A stretch of 64,000 bases of DNA from Moraxella atlantae NBRC 14588 (GCF_001591265.1 NZ_BCUL01000002.1:1-64000); one strand, 5' to 3'; shown: positions 25,430 through 34,630, counted from the stretch's first letter. The notes: generated by a model not told the origin, from the sequence alone. A program made the numbers and translations.

Positions 25430-27616
25430 TTATGCCATGGCAGCGACTTCGTCATTCCATTGGTACAGGCGTTGAATGTTGGGATAGCCCAAATACGTGC
25501 GCAGACGTAAAATCAGCTGCGCCAACTGCTCGCGGCTTTGTACCACGACAAACAATAAGCTATAGCCTGCGCGGTGTTCAATACTCTCAAAGCCTGCATT
25601 GACCTCACGCACCAAAAAAATCACCTCACTGACTTGCTCATCGGTCAGCCGCTGATGGATACGCAACGCTGCGTCAAAGTACACGCGTTGGTTGAGCGCG
25701 TCTGTCTCACTTGTCTGCCGCCAGTGTAGCGGAATGACTTGATAGTCGTTGATCTTACGGATTTCATCAATTGAAAAACACTTGTGGCGGTGCACCACCA
25801 AGCCATTTTTTGACAAATGCCCAACAATCGGGTCACCATAAATTGGATGACAGCAGCTTGACAGTGTTGCTTCCATTCCTGGCGCGTCGCTAATTAGGCT
25901 TTGTGGTTGGTGGTCGGCATGGGCATGGGCTTGATTTTCGGCAAGCTGTTCGGGAGTCAAAAGCCAAGACACCGCAATTTGTGGCAATAGCTTGCCCGTG
26001 GTGAGCTCTTCAAACAGCTCGGTTTTATCGGCAAGTCCGCGCCAGCTGAGCAATTTTTGCCACGCGCTGTCATCAAGTTTTGTGATATCCAAGCCTTGAT
26101 TGGTCAATGCGCGCGCAAATGCCGCTTGCCCTTGGGCTTGGCGTTGTTCTGCTGTCAAGCCTTTGAGCCATTCAAACAGCACGCGCCGTGCTTTGTTGGT
26201 GGCAACAAAACCCAGCCATTCGGCTTTGGGCTCGGCTTTGGCATCTGTGTCTAGTTGCACGGTTTGCCCCGTTTTGAGCACTGTGCCAAGTTTTGCCTTA
26301 TGCCCGTTGATACTTGCACCTGTGGCGTGCATAGCAAGGCTACTACTGACCGCAAAGGCAAAATCTAATGCTGTTGAGCCGCGCGGTAACTCATACGCAT
26401 CGCCTTTGGGTGTATAGCAGATAATTTTACGCTCGTGCAAATAATCAATCAGTTTATCTACCACCGCCACCGCCTCATTGGGCATGGTGTCATCAACGGC
26501 ATGTTCGTGAATCAGGTTTTGCAGGTTACGTAGCGACGCTTGAATAACGCTACGGCTCAGGTACGACGCCTCCTCACCCATCAAAATACCCAACCGCGTG
26601 GTCTTAAGCATGGTTTTGGTTAAGATCTTGATTTTGATGGTATTTTGTTCGGTGTGATAAGTTAATGTCAAAGACTGGTTACCACCTGCTTGTGGATGGC
26701 GAATATGGTCTTCAATTTGGTGAGCAGGGATTTGGTATTTTTCGGTGAGATAACGGGCAACGCGGTCACAATGGTCGATTTCATCCATCACAAGCATAAA
26801 CTCATGCCGCCACAGCAAATCATTGATTTCACCGCGATTTTTAAAAAACTGGCGAAACAACGTCACACGGTTATCAACATCTTTGACATAGCCTTTGACA
26901 TTGAGCCGATTTAAAACGATATTTAAATAATTATGAATGGATTCACGCTGAAAGGCACGTCCCAAACCATGTTGTAATAGCTTATCTGACAGCTTGTAAT
27001 ACATGGCAGCGTTTAGGCTGCGGTAGCACAAAATTTCAATATAATCGGCTAAGTCATTTAGCCCCATAATACGCGCAAATGGCACATAAAAATCTAACGT
27101 TTCTTGTGCGGTCGATCGTTGTTTTTTTTCGGGCACCGCGTCAATCGTGCTCATATTGTGCAAGCGATCGGCAAGTTTAACAATCAGCACGCGCGGGTCT
27201 TCTAGCGTGGCAGTGATGATTTTATAAAACGTATTGGCTTTGTTGATGTGTTTTTCGTTGGAGGATTTAAGTTTGGTCACACCATTGACGATTTGCGCCA
27301 CATCCGCACCAAACTGTGCCTTGATGTCGGCTTCAGTCACCGCTGTGTCTTCCACCGTGTCATGCAAAATTGCCGCCACCAGCGTTTGCACATCCATACG
27401 AAAACTTGCCAAAATCTCTGCCACCGCGATCGGGTGGGTGATATATGGCTCGCCAGATTTGCGCTTGTCATGGATGTGCGCTGCATCGCCAAACGCACAC
27501 GCGCGCAGCACCTGTTCGCGGTCGGCCGCCGACAAATAACCCAATAGGCGCATTAAATCGTGTTGCGCGGCATCCACCTCGGGGTGACTACGCTTTGGCA
27601 ATATGGTTGGCATCAA
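25430..27616 (-). CDS. spoT: (p)ppGpp hydrolase SpoT, probably with an inactive synthetase domain
   Basis: A 728-residue RelA/SpoT homologue. The HD hydrolase domain is intact (His61, HDTVEDT at 85-91, KLADRLHN at 147-154). The synthetase domain (about 240-345) is degenerate: where active enzymes have an N-G-Y-Q-S-L-H motif this one reads GGNQSLT, and the usual E-V/I-Q-I-R-T-x-x-M segment with its catalytic Glu reads IKIKILTKTML. A TGS domain (about 395-455) and a C-terminal ACT domain follow. Acinetobacter SpoT is known to be a monofunctional hydrolase, and this protein fits that type. Start: ATG preceded by GGGGAG. rpoZ lies upstream but is separated by a terminator. Confidence 0.95.
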   Translation of the reverse strand: MMPTILPKRSHPEVDAAQHDLMRLLGYLSAADREQVLRACAFGDAAHIHDKRKSGEPYITHPIAVAEILASFRMDVQTLVAAILHDTVEDTAVTEADIKAQFGADVAQIVNGVTKLKSSNEKHINKANTFYKIITATLEDPRVLIVKLADRLHNMSTIDAVPEKKQRSTAQETLDFYVPFARIMGLNDLADYIEILCYRSLNAAMYYKLSDKLLQHGLGRAFQRESIHNYLNIVLNRLNVKGYVKDVDNRVTLFRQFFKNRGEINDLLWRHEFMLVMDEIDHCDRVARYLTEKYQIPAHQIEDHIRHPQAGGNQSLTLTYHTEQNTIKIKILTKTMLKTTRLGILMGEEASYLSRSVIQASLRNLQNLIHEHAVDDTMPNEAVAVVDKLIDYLHERKIICYTPKGDAYELPRGSTALDFAFAVSSSLAMHATGASINGHKAKLGTVLKTGQTVQLDTDAKAEPKAEWLGFVATNKARRVLFEWLKGLTAEQRQAQGQAAFARALTNQGLDITKLDDSAWQKLLSWRGLADKTELFEELTTGKLLPQIAVSWLLTPEQLAENQAHAHADHQPQSLISDAPGMEATLSSCCHPIYGDPIVGHLSKNGLVVHRHKCFSIDEIRKINDYQVIPLHWRQTSETDALNQRVYFDAALRIHQRLTDEQVSEVIFLVREVNAGFESIEHRAGYSLLFVVVQSREQLAQLILRLRTYLGYPNIQRLYQWNDEVAAMA

Positions 27617-27875
27617 ATCTCCCCATCAAGCAATGCAGCGATAGCATACGCGCCCAAACCTGCGCTCAGTTTTAAATCTGTGCTAAGCAAAGTATCTTGC
27701 AATAAATTGTATCCCAGCTTATTCCAGCAACGTGCTTCAATCAGCCATCAAAACCAAGCTGCCACTGTATATGCAAGCCATAAAAAGACAGCAAAAGGAT
27801 ATCTTAATTAATCGCATTTTGGTACAAAAGTCAAGTAAAACTGTACCGACGCACCAAAAACGCCAAATTTCGTTG

Positions 27876-27905
27876 ATAAAAAACCCCCACTCACTGTGGG
27901 GGTTT
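27876..27905 (-). terminator. Intrinsic terminator of rpoZ
   Basis: A 9-bp perfect stem AACCCCCAC (27882-27890) with GTGGGGGTT (27896-27904) and a 5-nt loop; the minus strand then runs into TTTTTT (plus 27876-27883). It separates rpoZ from spoT, which are often one operon in enterobacteria. The other 260 bp between it and spoT show no feature I can name; a spoT promoter must lie there. Confidence 0.85.
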
Positions 27906-27933
27906 AGCTGATCAGCGTTTCAAATAGATTGGC

Positions 27934-28200
27934 TTAAAACGGCTGTCCGCTTGAAATCGTAAAATTAAGCTCATCAAAAGATTTTGGCAATTCACGCTCA
28001 GGTTGGCTCAAAATATCTTTGTTCACCAAGCCTTCAGCGATTTCGCGCAGCGCAATGACAGTCGGTTTGTCGTTTTCGCGTTCGACCATCGGCTCAGACA
28101 CACCGCGAGCCAATTGACGCGCGCGCTTACTGGCAACCAAAATCAAATCAAAACGATTATGGATATTGTCCAAACAATCTTCTACCGTTACTCGCGCCAT
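27934..28200 (-). CDS. rpoZ: RNA polymerase omega subunit
   Basis: The small 88-residue subunit that helps fold and hold beta-prime. The start at 28200 gives the canonical N-terminus [10 protein letters not shown] and follows GGAGG at spacing six; a start four codons upstream is not needed. The conserved [16 protein letters not shown] helix that contacts beta-prime is present. The C-terminal ~20 residues are variable in the family. Its own terminator follows. Confidence 0.96.
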   Translation of the reverse strand: MARVTVEDCLDNIHNRFDLILVASKRARQLARGVSEPMVERENDKPTVIALREIAEGLVNKDILSQPERELPKSFDELNFTISSGQPF

Positions 28201-28302
28201 CGTAACCTCCACCGTTGAGCTAAATTTGGCTAATCGCTTAGCATAGCAAACTTTGCTATCAAAATCCAGTTGGTTTTTGGACTCGCCAACAGGCTTAGCA
28301 AA

Positions 28303-28722
28303 TTATTTAATGATCTTTAAGCCTGCCGTATTGGCACGTTTTGGACGGCTGGTAGGGGTTTTAGGCGCGCTGTCCTCAGTCGCTGGTGTGTAGTTGGCAT
28401 ACTCGTTGGGGTCAAAAAACGTACCCACGGCGTTGTTTTCTTTGGCATAAATGCCCATCACCGCCGCGATTGGTAGCCAAATCTCACGCGATACACCACC
28501 AAAGCGCGCATAAAAGTGGATGTAATCATTGTTGATTTGCAGATTGCCCGTGGCTTGGCTGGCAATATTGAGCACAATTTTGCCATCTTGCACATGCTCA
28601 GTCGGCACTTGTGTGTTGGGGTAGGTCGCATCCACCATGATATACGGGGTCAGCGCGTTGTCTTCTAGCCATGCAAAGATAGCGCGTATCATGTAAGGAC
28701 GGGTTGGGGTTAAATTATCCAT
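28303..28722 (-). CDS. sspB: ClpXP protease specificity-enhancing factor SspB
   Basis: A 139-residue adaptor that binds ssrA-tagged proteins and delivers them to ClpXP. The N-terminal substrate-binding domain (about 5-110) has the SspB pattern TPYIMVDATYP, VLNIASQATGNLQI, FYARFGGVSREIWLP and IYAKEN. An acidic/Ser-Thr linker follows, and the extreme C-terminus (basic and hydrophobic, NTAGLKIIK) fits the ClpX-tethering tail. It sits 34 bp downstream of sspA, as in most gamma- and beta-proteobacteria. Confidence 0.95.
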   Translation of the reverse strand: MDNLTPTRPYMIRAIFAWLEDNALTPYIMVDATYPNTQVPTEHVQDGKIVLNIASQATGNLQINNDYIHFYARFGGVSREIWLPIAAVMGIYAKENNAVGTFFDPNEYANYTPATEDSAPKTPTSRPKRANTAGLKIIK

Positions 28723-28756
28723 GATTATCTCTTAAAATAGGAGTAAACAATAATGT

Positions 28757-29419
28757 CTAGCGAGTCGTTATACTTGCCTGAAACGTCGGGCGAGCAAATA
28801 CGCGCGCGCAGTAATTGAGCAGTGGACGGCACAATGTCGGCGGTAGGGTAATCTGCATTGCAGGCAGACGGTATAACATCGGCGCAAGCAAGCAATCACA
28901 CAGCCCAAAGGTATCGGACAAAAAATACACCCGATGGGCAAACAGCGGTGCAAGTGTGACCAAAGAATCCGTCAGCGATTTTCGTGCCGCTTGCGCACGT
29001 GTAGCATCTAGCGTGTCAGCGTGGGTCAGTAGCACATCGGCAAGCTGTAACCAGTCTTGCTCAATACGCCACATCAGTTGGCGGTATTGCGCACGCGTAG
29101 TGGGCGTTTCGGGCAGCAGTCTATACGCGGGATAACGTTCTTCTAAATACTCAAAAATCACTGCATTGTGGTACAGTACCAGTTCTTTGACCACCAACAC
29201 GGGCAGAGTATTGTACGGGTTTAAGTCCGCTAAATCCTCACGGCTAAATGCCGTTGGGTCGGGCGCATCCTCATCCTCATCGATCAACGGTACCTCGATT
29301 GCAGGCACGCGCACTTCATCAAAGCCAATTTGTTTTTCCAGCAATGCCAAACGCACTTGATGACTCAGATAACCATCATCGGCATATAAAATTGGCGTAT
29401 TAGACAGGGGCGGCAGCAT
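28757..29419 (-). CDS. sspA: Stringent starvation protein A (glutathione S-transferase fold)
   Basis: A 220-residue RNA-polymerase-associated protein with a GST fold. The N-terminal thioredoxin-like part (LYADDGYLSHQVRLALLEKQ, then NTLPVLV) and the C-terminal helical domain are clear. There is an acidic insertion near residues 45-60 (DEDEDAPDP) not typical of enteric SspA. SspA proteins regulate transcription in stationary phase and acid stress rather than act as transferases. It is the first gene of the sspA-sspB unit, downstream of the petC terminator. Confidence 0.92.
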   Translation of the reverse strand: MLPPLSNTPILYADDGYLSHQVRLALLEKQIGFDEVRVPAIEVPLIDEDEDAPDPTAFSREDLADLNPYNTLPVLVVKELVLYHNAVIFEYLEERYPAYRLLPETPTTRAQYRQLMWRIEQDWLQLADVLLTHADTLDATRAQAARKSLTDSLVTLAPLFAHRVYFLSDTFGLCDCLLAPMLYRLPAMQITLPPTLCRPLLNYCARVFARPTFQASITTR

Positions 29420-29490
29420 GCAATGGTATAAACTTAGGGTGCAAAAGCATTAGCCTAGCGTATTTGATGGTCTTTGACAAGTTATACCGT

Positions 29491-29526
29491 GTCAAAAATA
29501 AACAAGGCAACCGAAGCTGCCTTGTT
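29491..29526 (-). terminator. Intrinsic terminator of petABC with a UUCG-type loop
   Basis: AACAAGGCA (29501-29509) pairs with TGCCTTGTT (29518-29526), and on the minus strand the inner bases form a C-TTCG-G tetraloop closure. The minus strand then reads TATTTTTG (plus 29493-29500). It ends 18 bp past the petC stop codon and lies before sspA. Confidence 0.8.
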
Positions 29527-29543
29527 GTGTGTGTAGATGTAAT

Positions 29544-30260
29544 TTATTTTACATCTTTCCAGAATTCTTTATTCAAGAAATACACAGGGATGAATAACAA
29601 CAGCAAGAATACCAAAACATACACACCAATTACCTTGCGCTTGTGTGCCATTGGTTCTGCTAGCCACGCCATAAAGTTTACGATATCGCCGATGTTTTGG
29701 CGATACTCTTCTTTTGAGGTGTTCATTTGCATATCATGCAATACAAACGGCATAGCGACGTTATGCAGTACGAGGTTATTAGCCCCCCATGGACGACTTG
29801 GGTCTTCATAAAAGCCAAGTAGGTAGGTGTATACCCAATCTTCGCCACGCAGACGTGTCTCTGAAGATAAATCAGGTGGCTGAGCACCAAACCAGCCTTT
29901 TTGAAGCTCAGGGTCAATCCCAGCAGTGATATGATCACCGACTTGGTCGGTAGTCACCATGAGGTACTTTTCAACCAACTCTTTAGGGATGTCCAAGTCT
30001 TTGTACATCTTTGAGTAGCGCACATATTGCGCGCTATGACAGCCCACACAGTAACTCATGAACAGCGATGCACCACGCTGAATAGAGGCTTTATTGGTCA
30101 GATCCACAGGCGCTTTTTCGCATTGTAGCTCATGCTCTTTGCCTGCGGCATCGGTATAACTGCCGCAACCATGCCCTTCAGCCGCATGTGCACTACTGGC
30201 ACCTGCTGCCATTGCCACCGCCAAGCCAACGCCTGCTAAAGTTTTTTGCAACGTTTTCAT
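29544..30260 (-). CDS. petC: Ubiquinol-cytochrome c reductase, cytochrome c1 subunit
   Basis: The 238-residue c-type cytochrome of the bc1 complex (complex III). A Sec signal peptide (cut after AHA near 27) is followed by the haem c motif CVGCH (about 73-77), the axial Met in the C-terminal part (NVAMPFVLHDMQM), and a C-terminal membrane anchor (about 210-230) ending in NKEFWKDVK. It accepts electrons from the Rieske centre and passes them to soluble cytochrome c. Its start overlaps the petB stop by one base. Confidence 0.96.
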   Translation of the reverse strand: MKTLQKTLAGVGLAVAMAAGASSAHAAEGHGCGSYTDAAGKEHELQCEKAPVDLTNKASIQRGASLFMSYCVGCHSAQYVRYSKMYKDLDIPKELVEKYLMVTTDQVGDHITAGIDPELQKGWFGAQPPDLSSETRLRGEDWVYTYLLGFYEDPSRPWGANNLVLHNVAMPFVLHDMQMNTSKEEYRQNIGDIVNFMAWLAEPMAHKRKVIGVYVLVFLLLLFIPVYFLNKEFWKDVK

Positions 30261-31501
30261 TAATGATGACCTCCAGTGACACGTTCAGGTGGCTGCTTAC
30301 ACGTTTCAATCGAGGTGTAAAACGGCATCAAGATAAAGAACAAGAAGTACAAAATTGTACATACCCGTGCGATGATGGTAGATAAATCACTAGCAGGGGT
30401 TGCACCCAAATAACCCAATACCAAAAAGCTTATCACAAAGATTGTCAAAGCCACATGTGACATCCAACCTTTGTAGCGAATCGAGCGCACAGGCGAACGG
30501 TCAAGCCATGGCAAAACAAACAAAATTGCAATCGCGCCACCCATCACCAAGACACCTGGCAACGCTGAGCCAAACATTGAGGGAGTAGCACGCAACATAG
30601 CGTAAAATGGCGTGTAATACCAAACAGGCGCAATGTGTGGCGGTGTTTTAAGTGGGTTAGCGGCCTCAAAGTTTGGTGGCTCAAGGAAATAACCACCCCC
30701 TTCTGGGAAGAAGAACACCACCGAGAAGAACACCATAAAGAATACCACAATACCCACCATGTCATGCACAGTGTAATATGGATGGAACGCCACGCCATCA
30801 AGCGGCACACCGTTTTTATCTTTTAAGCGTTTGATATCAATACCATCGGGGTTATTTGAACCAACATGGTGCAATGCCACCAAGTGAACAAATACCAAAC
30901 CAACCAAAATCAACGGAATGGCAACCACGTGCAGGGCAAAGAAACGGTTTAGCGTGATACCTGAGATGATATAGTCACCCTTGATCCACTCACCAAGCGC
31001 ATCGCCAATCACAGGAATTGCAGCAGGTAAGTTTAAAATAACCTGTGCACCCCAGAATGACATGTTACCCCAAGGTAGCAAATAGCCAAAGAAACCTTCT
31101 GCCATCAAGCACAGGTAAATACCCATACCAATCAACCAGACCAATTCACGTGGTTTTTTGTATGAACCGTACAGCAGTGCGCGGAACATGTGCAAATACA
31201 CCACAACGAAAAACGCCGACGCACCTGTTGAGTGCATGTAGCGAATCAACCAGCCACCTTGCACATCGCGCATGATATATTCAACCGATGCAAACGCCCC
31301 TTCGGCGCTTGGGTTGAACATCATGGTAAGCCAGATACCAGTAACCAGTTGGTTTGCCAATACCACCATTGACAACACGCCAAAGAAATACCAAAAGTTA
31401 AAGTTTTTTGGCGCGTAATATTTTGACATGTGGTATTCATAGGTTTCAGTCGCAGGAAAACGCGCGTCCACCCAATGCATAAAACGTTTACCCATGCTCA
31501 T
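30260..31501 (-). CDS. petB: Ubiquinol-cytochrome c reductase, cytochrome b subunit
   Basis: The 413-residue membrane core of complex III with eight helices and two b haems. Seen: the first haem-ligand helix (GWLIRYMHSTGASAFFVVVYLHMFR), the second pair in FFALHVVAIPLILVGLVFVHLVALHHVGSNNP, the Qo-site PEGGGYFLEPPNF (the PEWY position reads differently here) and the C-terminal helices. It is translationally coupled at both ends, with one-base overlaps with petA and petC. Confidence 0.96.
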   Translation of the reverse strand: MSMGKRFMHWVDARFPATETYEYHMSKYYAPKNFNFWYFFGVLSMVVLANQLVTGIWLTMMFNPSAEGAFASVEYIMRDVQGGWLIRYMHSTGASAFFVVVYLHMFRALLYGSYKKPRELVWLIGMGIYLCLMAEGFFGYLLPWGNMSFWGAQVILNLPAAIPVIGDALGEWIKGDYIISGITLNRFFALHVVAIPLILVGLVFVHLVALHHVGSNNPDGIDIKRLKDKNGVPLDGVAFHPYYTVHDMVGIVVFFMVFFSVVFFFPEGGGYFLEPPNFEAANPLKTPPHIAPVWYYTPFYAMLRATPSMFGSALPGVLVMGGAIAILFVLPWLDRSPVRSIRYKGWMSHVALTIFVISFLVLGYLGATPASDLSTIIARVCTILYFLFFILMPFYTSIETCKQPPERVTGGHH

Positions 31502-32088
31502 TATGACACTCCCACCGTCAAGATTGTGCCGCTAAAATTATAGTCGGGAATCGCCAAGTTACGCGGCGCAGGCACGTTTTTAAACACACGCGCTGCCAAA
31601 TCGTACTTTGAACCATGACACGGGCAAAAAAAGCCGCCCAACCAGCTGCTGCCGCCCAAATCTGCTGCGCCCACCTCGGGACGAAAGCTTGGTGCACAGC
31701 CTAGATGCGTACACACCCCTTCACACACTAAGATGTTAGAACCATCGCGTGAGCGAGTTGGGTTTTTGCAATAATCAGGCTGCACTGAGCCATCAGACGT
31801 TGGATCAACCAACAACGGATCCATCTTGGACAAATCGTCCATCATCTGTTTGGTGCGATTGACAATATAAATAGGCTTACCGCGGTACTTGACCACCACC
31901 ATTTGACCTGACTCGATTGAGCTGGTGTCATAAGTTACGGGCGCACCCGCCGCTTCCGCTTTGGCACTTGGATACCATGAGCGCACAAATGGGGTAGCAA
32001 TCGCACCCACTCCAACCGCGCCCATCGCCGCCGTTGTGGCGATCAATACTCTTCGACGTTTGACATCGACGCCTTCGGCATGGTTCAT
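31501..32088 (-). CDS. petA: Ubiquinol-cytochrome c reductase Rieske iron-sulfur subunit
   Basis: A 195-residue protein. An N-terminal twin-arginine-type signal anchor (KRRRVLIATTAAMGAVGVGA) is followed by the Rieske domain with both cluster-binding loops, CTHLGC and CPCHGSKYD. It oxidises ubiquinol at the Qo site. Start ATG with GGAGG nine bases upstream. It is the first gene of petABC and lies downstream of rplM-rpsI on the same strand, separated by over 500 bp and a terminator. Confidence 0.96.
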   Translation of the reverse strand: MNHAEGVDVKRRRVLIATTAAMGAVGVGAIATPFVRSWYPSAKAEAAGAPVTYDTSSIESGQMVVVKYRGKPIYIVNRTKQMMDDLSKMDPLLVDPTSDGSVQPDYCKNPTRSRDGSNILVCEGVCTHLGCAPSFRPEVGAADLGGSSWLGGFFCPCHGSKYDLAARVFKNVPAPRNLAIPDYNFSGTILTVGVS

Positions 32089-32535
32089 TAATTATTCCTC
32101 CAAATTAACGCCGCAACACCTTGCTGTATGTGCCTTGCCCGACGGATCGAGTAGGGCAGCTAGCTGGGTCGCCGTTTTATCGTTTAACTCGCGTTTTAAC
32201 TAAACAGATGTAAGTCTGCTGTATTAGGTTCAGCGGCTTTATCTAACATTCAACCAATAGCCACTAAATCAAACGGGCAATGCCATCGCGTCCATCTGCG
32301 ACCGTGTTGCAGTCAAATCAGGCAAACGCATGGTAAAGATAGGTTGTGCAATCGACGCGGCGTTAAATCAATTTGGGTTACATGACGGTATATTGCTACA
32401 CCGTTGCTAAATCCACACTATTTCTAAGGCTATTTTAAAGCAGAAGTGGGCTAAATTCTACCGTCATCGCGTCTAAATTTCGCTAATCTCGGCTATTTTA
32501 AGCTATTTTGGGCGTAAAATAAATGTTACGCGCTG
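32089..32535. other. Non-coding region upstream of petABC
   Basis: About 450 bp without a credible gene on either strand. The petABC promoter must be here or just beyond, but I see no confident -35/-10 pair. The region is AT-rich toward 32400-32520. Nothing else is recognisable. Confidence 0.4.
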
Positions 32536-32549
32536 TTTTCGTACGAAAA
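32536..32549. repeat. Perfect 14-bp palindrome
   Basis: TTTTCGTACGAAAA is a perfect palindrome lying 13 bp from the rpsI terminator on the petABC side. It could be a dimeric regulator site for petABC; no function is established. Confidence 0.4.
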
Positions 32550-32562
32550 TATAAGCGAAATA

Positions 32563-32596
32563 AAAAAACCCTTGCGTTAGACACAAGGGTTTTTTG
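32563..32596 (-). terminator. Intrinsic terminator of rplM-rpsI
   Basis: A 12-bp stem AAAAAACCCTTG (32563-32574) with CAAGGGTTTTTT (32584-32595) around a 9-nt loop; on the minus strand it ends in a T run. It lies about 32 bp past the rpsI stop. Confidence 0.85.
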
Positions 32597-32627
32597 AAAC
32601 AAGCAAAAAACGTTACAAAAAATTCGA

Positions 32628-33023
32628 TTAACGTTTTGAGAATTGTGGACGTTTACGCGCTTTACGTAGACCCAATTTTTTACGTTCAACTTCACGCGCG
32701 TCACGAGTCACAAAACCAGCTTCTTTTAGGGCAGGTTTCAATGTTTCATCAGAGTCAATCAAAGCACGGGTGATACCGTGACGGATTGCACCTGCTTGGC
32801 CATTGATACCACCGCCTTTGACGGTGACATAGATGTCATATTTGTCGGCAGCGTCAAGCAGTTCTAAAGGCTGACGTACTACCATCACTGACGTTTCACG
32901 ACCAAAGTATTGCTCAAGTGGCTTACCGTTTACAGTGATTTTACCAGTACCTGATGACAAAAATACACGTGCGGTTGAGGTTTTACGGCGACCTGTGCCG
33001 TAGTTACGATCTGCTGTTGCCAT
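32628..33023 (-). CDS. rpsI: 30S ribosomal protein S9
   Basis: A 131-residue small-subunit protein whose C-terminal tail reaches the P site. It starts [16 protein letters not shown] and ends with the invariant basic tail RKRPQFSKR. It is the second gene of rplM-rpsI, 13 bp after rplM. Confidence 0.98.
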   Translation of the reverse strand: MATADRNYGTGRRKTSTARVFLSSGTGKITVNGKPLEQYFGRETSVMVVRQPLELLDAADKYDIYVTVKGGGINGQAGAIRHGITRALIDSDETLKPALKEAGFVTRDAREVERKKLGLRKARKRPQFSKR

Positions 33024-33036
33024 GCGATGCTCCTAA

Positions 33037-33465
33037 TTAGATATCTAAGACTTGTGGCTGTTGCGCGCCATGTGGGTGCTCGCTACCAGCGTAAAGTTTA
33101 AGTTTTTTAATCATGGCATAGCCAAGCGGACCTTTTGGCAACATACCTTTAACGGCTTTGTGTAGCACGTCTTCTGGCTTGTGCGCCAGCAGTTTGGTAA
33201 AGTTGGTTTCCTTGATACCTCCAGGATAACCAGTGTGGCGGTAATATTTTTTGTCTTGCGCTTTTTTGCCAGTTACCGCGATTTTGTCCGCGTTGATGAC
33301 GACAATGTAATCGCCAGTATCAACGTGCGGTGTGTATGAAGGCTTATGCTTACCACGAAGGCGAGTTGCAATTTCACTTGCCAAGCGACCGAGCGTTTTA
33401 CCTTCAGCGTCCACGACATACCAGTCGTGCGTCACTTCATGTGGTTTAGCACTGATAGTTTTCAT
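33037..33465 (-). CDS. rplM: 50S ribosomal protein L13
   Basis: A 142-residue large-subunit assembly protein. Seen: [41 protein letters not shown], and the C-terminal [13 protein letters not shown]. The leader is about 65 nt from the promoter at 33537-33565; in E. coli L13 represses its own mRNA, which could apply here but is not shown by the sequence. Confidence 0.98.
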   Translation of the reverse strand: MKTISAKPHEVTHDWYVVDAEGKTLGRLASEIATRLRGKHKPSYTPHVDTGDYIVVINADKIAVTGKKAQDKKYYRHTGYPGGIKETNFTKLLAHKPEDVLHKAVKGMLPKGPLGYAMIKKLKLYAGSEHPHGAQQPQVLDI

Positions 33466-33536
33466 GTTAAAAACCTTTTAAGGATAATGTTGAGAGGGAT
33501 GTCTGGGAAACGAGGGCTCTCAAAATTCGAACGCAT

Positions 33537-33565
33537 ATTATAGGCACTTGTTTGTCTTGTTGCAA
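33537..33565 (-). promoter_or_regulatory. Sigma-70-type promoter of rplM-rpsI
   Basis: On the minus strand, TTGCAA (plus 33560-33565) and TATAAT (plus 33537-33542) are separated by 17 bp. This places the start of transcription near 33530, about 65 nt before the rplM ATG. Confidence 0.65.
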
Positions 33566-33577
33566 GCACCTAGCAAA

Positions 33578-33603
33578 AATATTCTTGGCAAATACTTTGC
33601 CAA
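33578..33603 (-). terminator. Probable terminator of trmB
   Basis: TTGGCAAA (33585-33592) pairs perfectly with TTTGCCAA (33596-33603) across a 3-nt loop, 12 bp past the trmB stop. On the minus strand it is followed after a few bases by TTTTT. It lies just upstream of the rplM promoter. Confidence 0.45.
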
Positions 33604-33615
33604 AATACGGCAAGA

Positions 33616-34398
33616 TCAATCGGCAAGTTTTTGATATAACACATCAAAAATTTCGCGCCCTTCATTGATACCGCGCTGCTCAAACTTGGTTAAAGGGCGA
33701 AAATCGGGGCGCGGTAAAAACTGACCTTGACCTGCCACGTTACAAAATTCGGGCATGTGATCAAGCACAATCAGCATATCTTCAGCGTATTGTGCCCAAT
33801 CAGTGGCGGCATGAAAATAACCGTTTGGCTTGAGTGCACGACTGACGATTGCCATGCGTTCAGGCTGAACAAAGCGGCGTTTGTGGTGTCGTTTTTTGGG
33901 CCATGGGTCGGGGAAGTACAGCTGCAGCGTGTCGATATGGGCGGCAGGTAGCTGTTTAAGTAGGGTAATCGCGTCGCCTGCAATCAGCTTTAGATTGGTC
34001 AGCCCTGCTTGCCCTGCCAGATACGCGCAGTTGCCCAAGCCTGCCTCGTGCACCTCAATGCCGACAAAGTTGCGTGTGGGCTCAGCTTGCGCCATTTGTA
34101 CCAGTGTTGCACCCATGCCAAAGCCAATCTCTAAGGTCAAAGGCAAATCGGATTTGGCAAATAACGCGCGTAAGTCGGTGATGCCTGTGATGTCCAATGC
34201 TTGCCGCGCGTCATCAGCTTGCACAAAAAAGCGTGCAAATTCTGGTTGCAAACCTGCTTGCGCTTTTTTACCCATGTGGGTTTTGCGCTTCATAAAGGTT
34301 TGGATGCTACGGTGGCGACGGTTGTCTAGTGCAGCGCGGTTGTCACTGTCGGCAGTGGTTGGTAAATCGGTGTGTGCAGTAGGGTCGGTGATTGACAT
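33616..34398 (-). CDS. trmB: tRNA (guanine-N7-)-methyltransferase
   Basis: A 260-residue SAM-dependent enzyme forming m7G46 in tRNA. Seen: the SAM-binding EIGFGMGATLVQMA (about 95-108), FVGIEVHEAGLG, and the signature LQLYFPDPWPKKRHHKRR. The N-terminal ~60 residues are an extension beyond the core (Thr/Asp/Arg-rich) and include the conserved R-S-I-Q/T-F segment. A start further in, near the RRHRSIQTFMKRKTHMGKKA stretch, is possible but less likely because the ATG at 34398 gives an open frame. Confidence 0.95.
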   Translation of the reverse strand: MSITDPTAHTDLPTTADSDNRAALDNRRHRSIQTFMKRKTHMGKKAQAGLQPEFARFFVQADDARQALDITGITDLRALFAKSDLPLTLEIGFGMGATLVQMAQAEPTRNFVGIEVHEAGLGNCAYLAGQAGLTNLKLIAGDAITLLKQLPAAHIDTLQLYFPDPWPKKRHHKRRFVQPERMAIVSRALKPNGYFHAATDWAQYAEDMLIVLDHMPEFCNVAGQGQFLPRPDFRPLTKFEQRGINEGREIFDVLYQKLAD

Positions 34399-34426
34399 GA
34401 TAGGTTGATAAAATTTAATCCATCAA

Positions 34427-34630
34427 ATGGCAAAAGCCAGCAGTAAGAATGAACAAAAGTACGCTCAAGGGGCACGCAAAAAGCTGCGGCGGTGGCTAAA
34501 AATGCGCTATTATATGCCAAAAGCGCGGCGCAATAAACCGACACGCGCACCAGATAAACGACAATTTGCTGAATTTGTATGCTATTTATTGAAACCACGT
34601 CGCCACCGCCGTTTTGGCAAGCACAGCTGA
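34427..34630 (+). CDS. Possible small basic protein, unrecognised
   Basis: A 67-residue frame rich in Lys and Arg (e.g. QGARKKLRRWLKMRYYMPKA), starting 29 bp from the divergent trmB start and overlapping the first 52 bp of the next gene. It lacks a clear ribosome-binding site. The strong basic bias and the gap position make it possible, but it could equally be the untranslated leader of the downstream gene. I do not recognise a family. Confidence 0.3.
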   Translation: MAKASSKNEQKYAQGARKKLRRWLKMRYYMPKARRNKPTRAPDKRQFAEFVCYLLKPRRHRRFGKHS

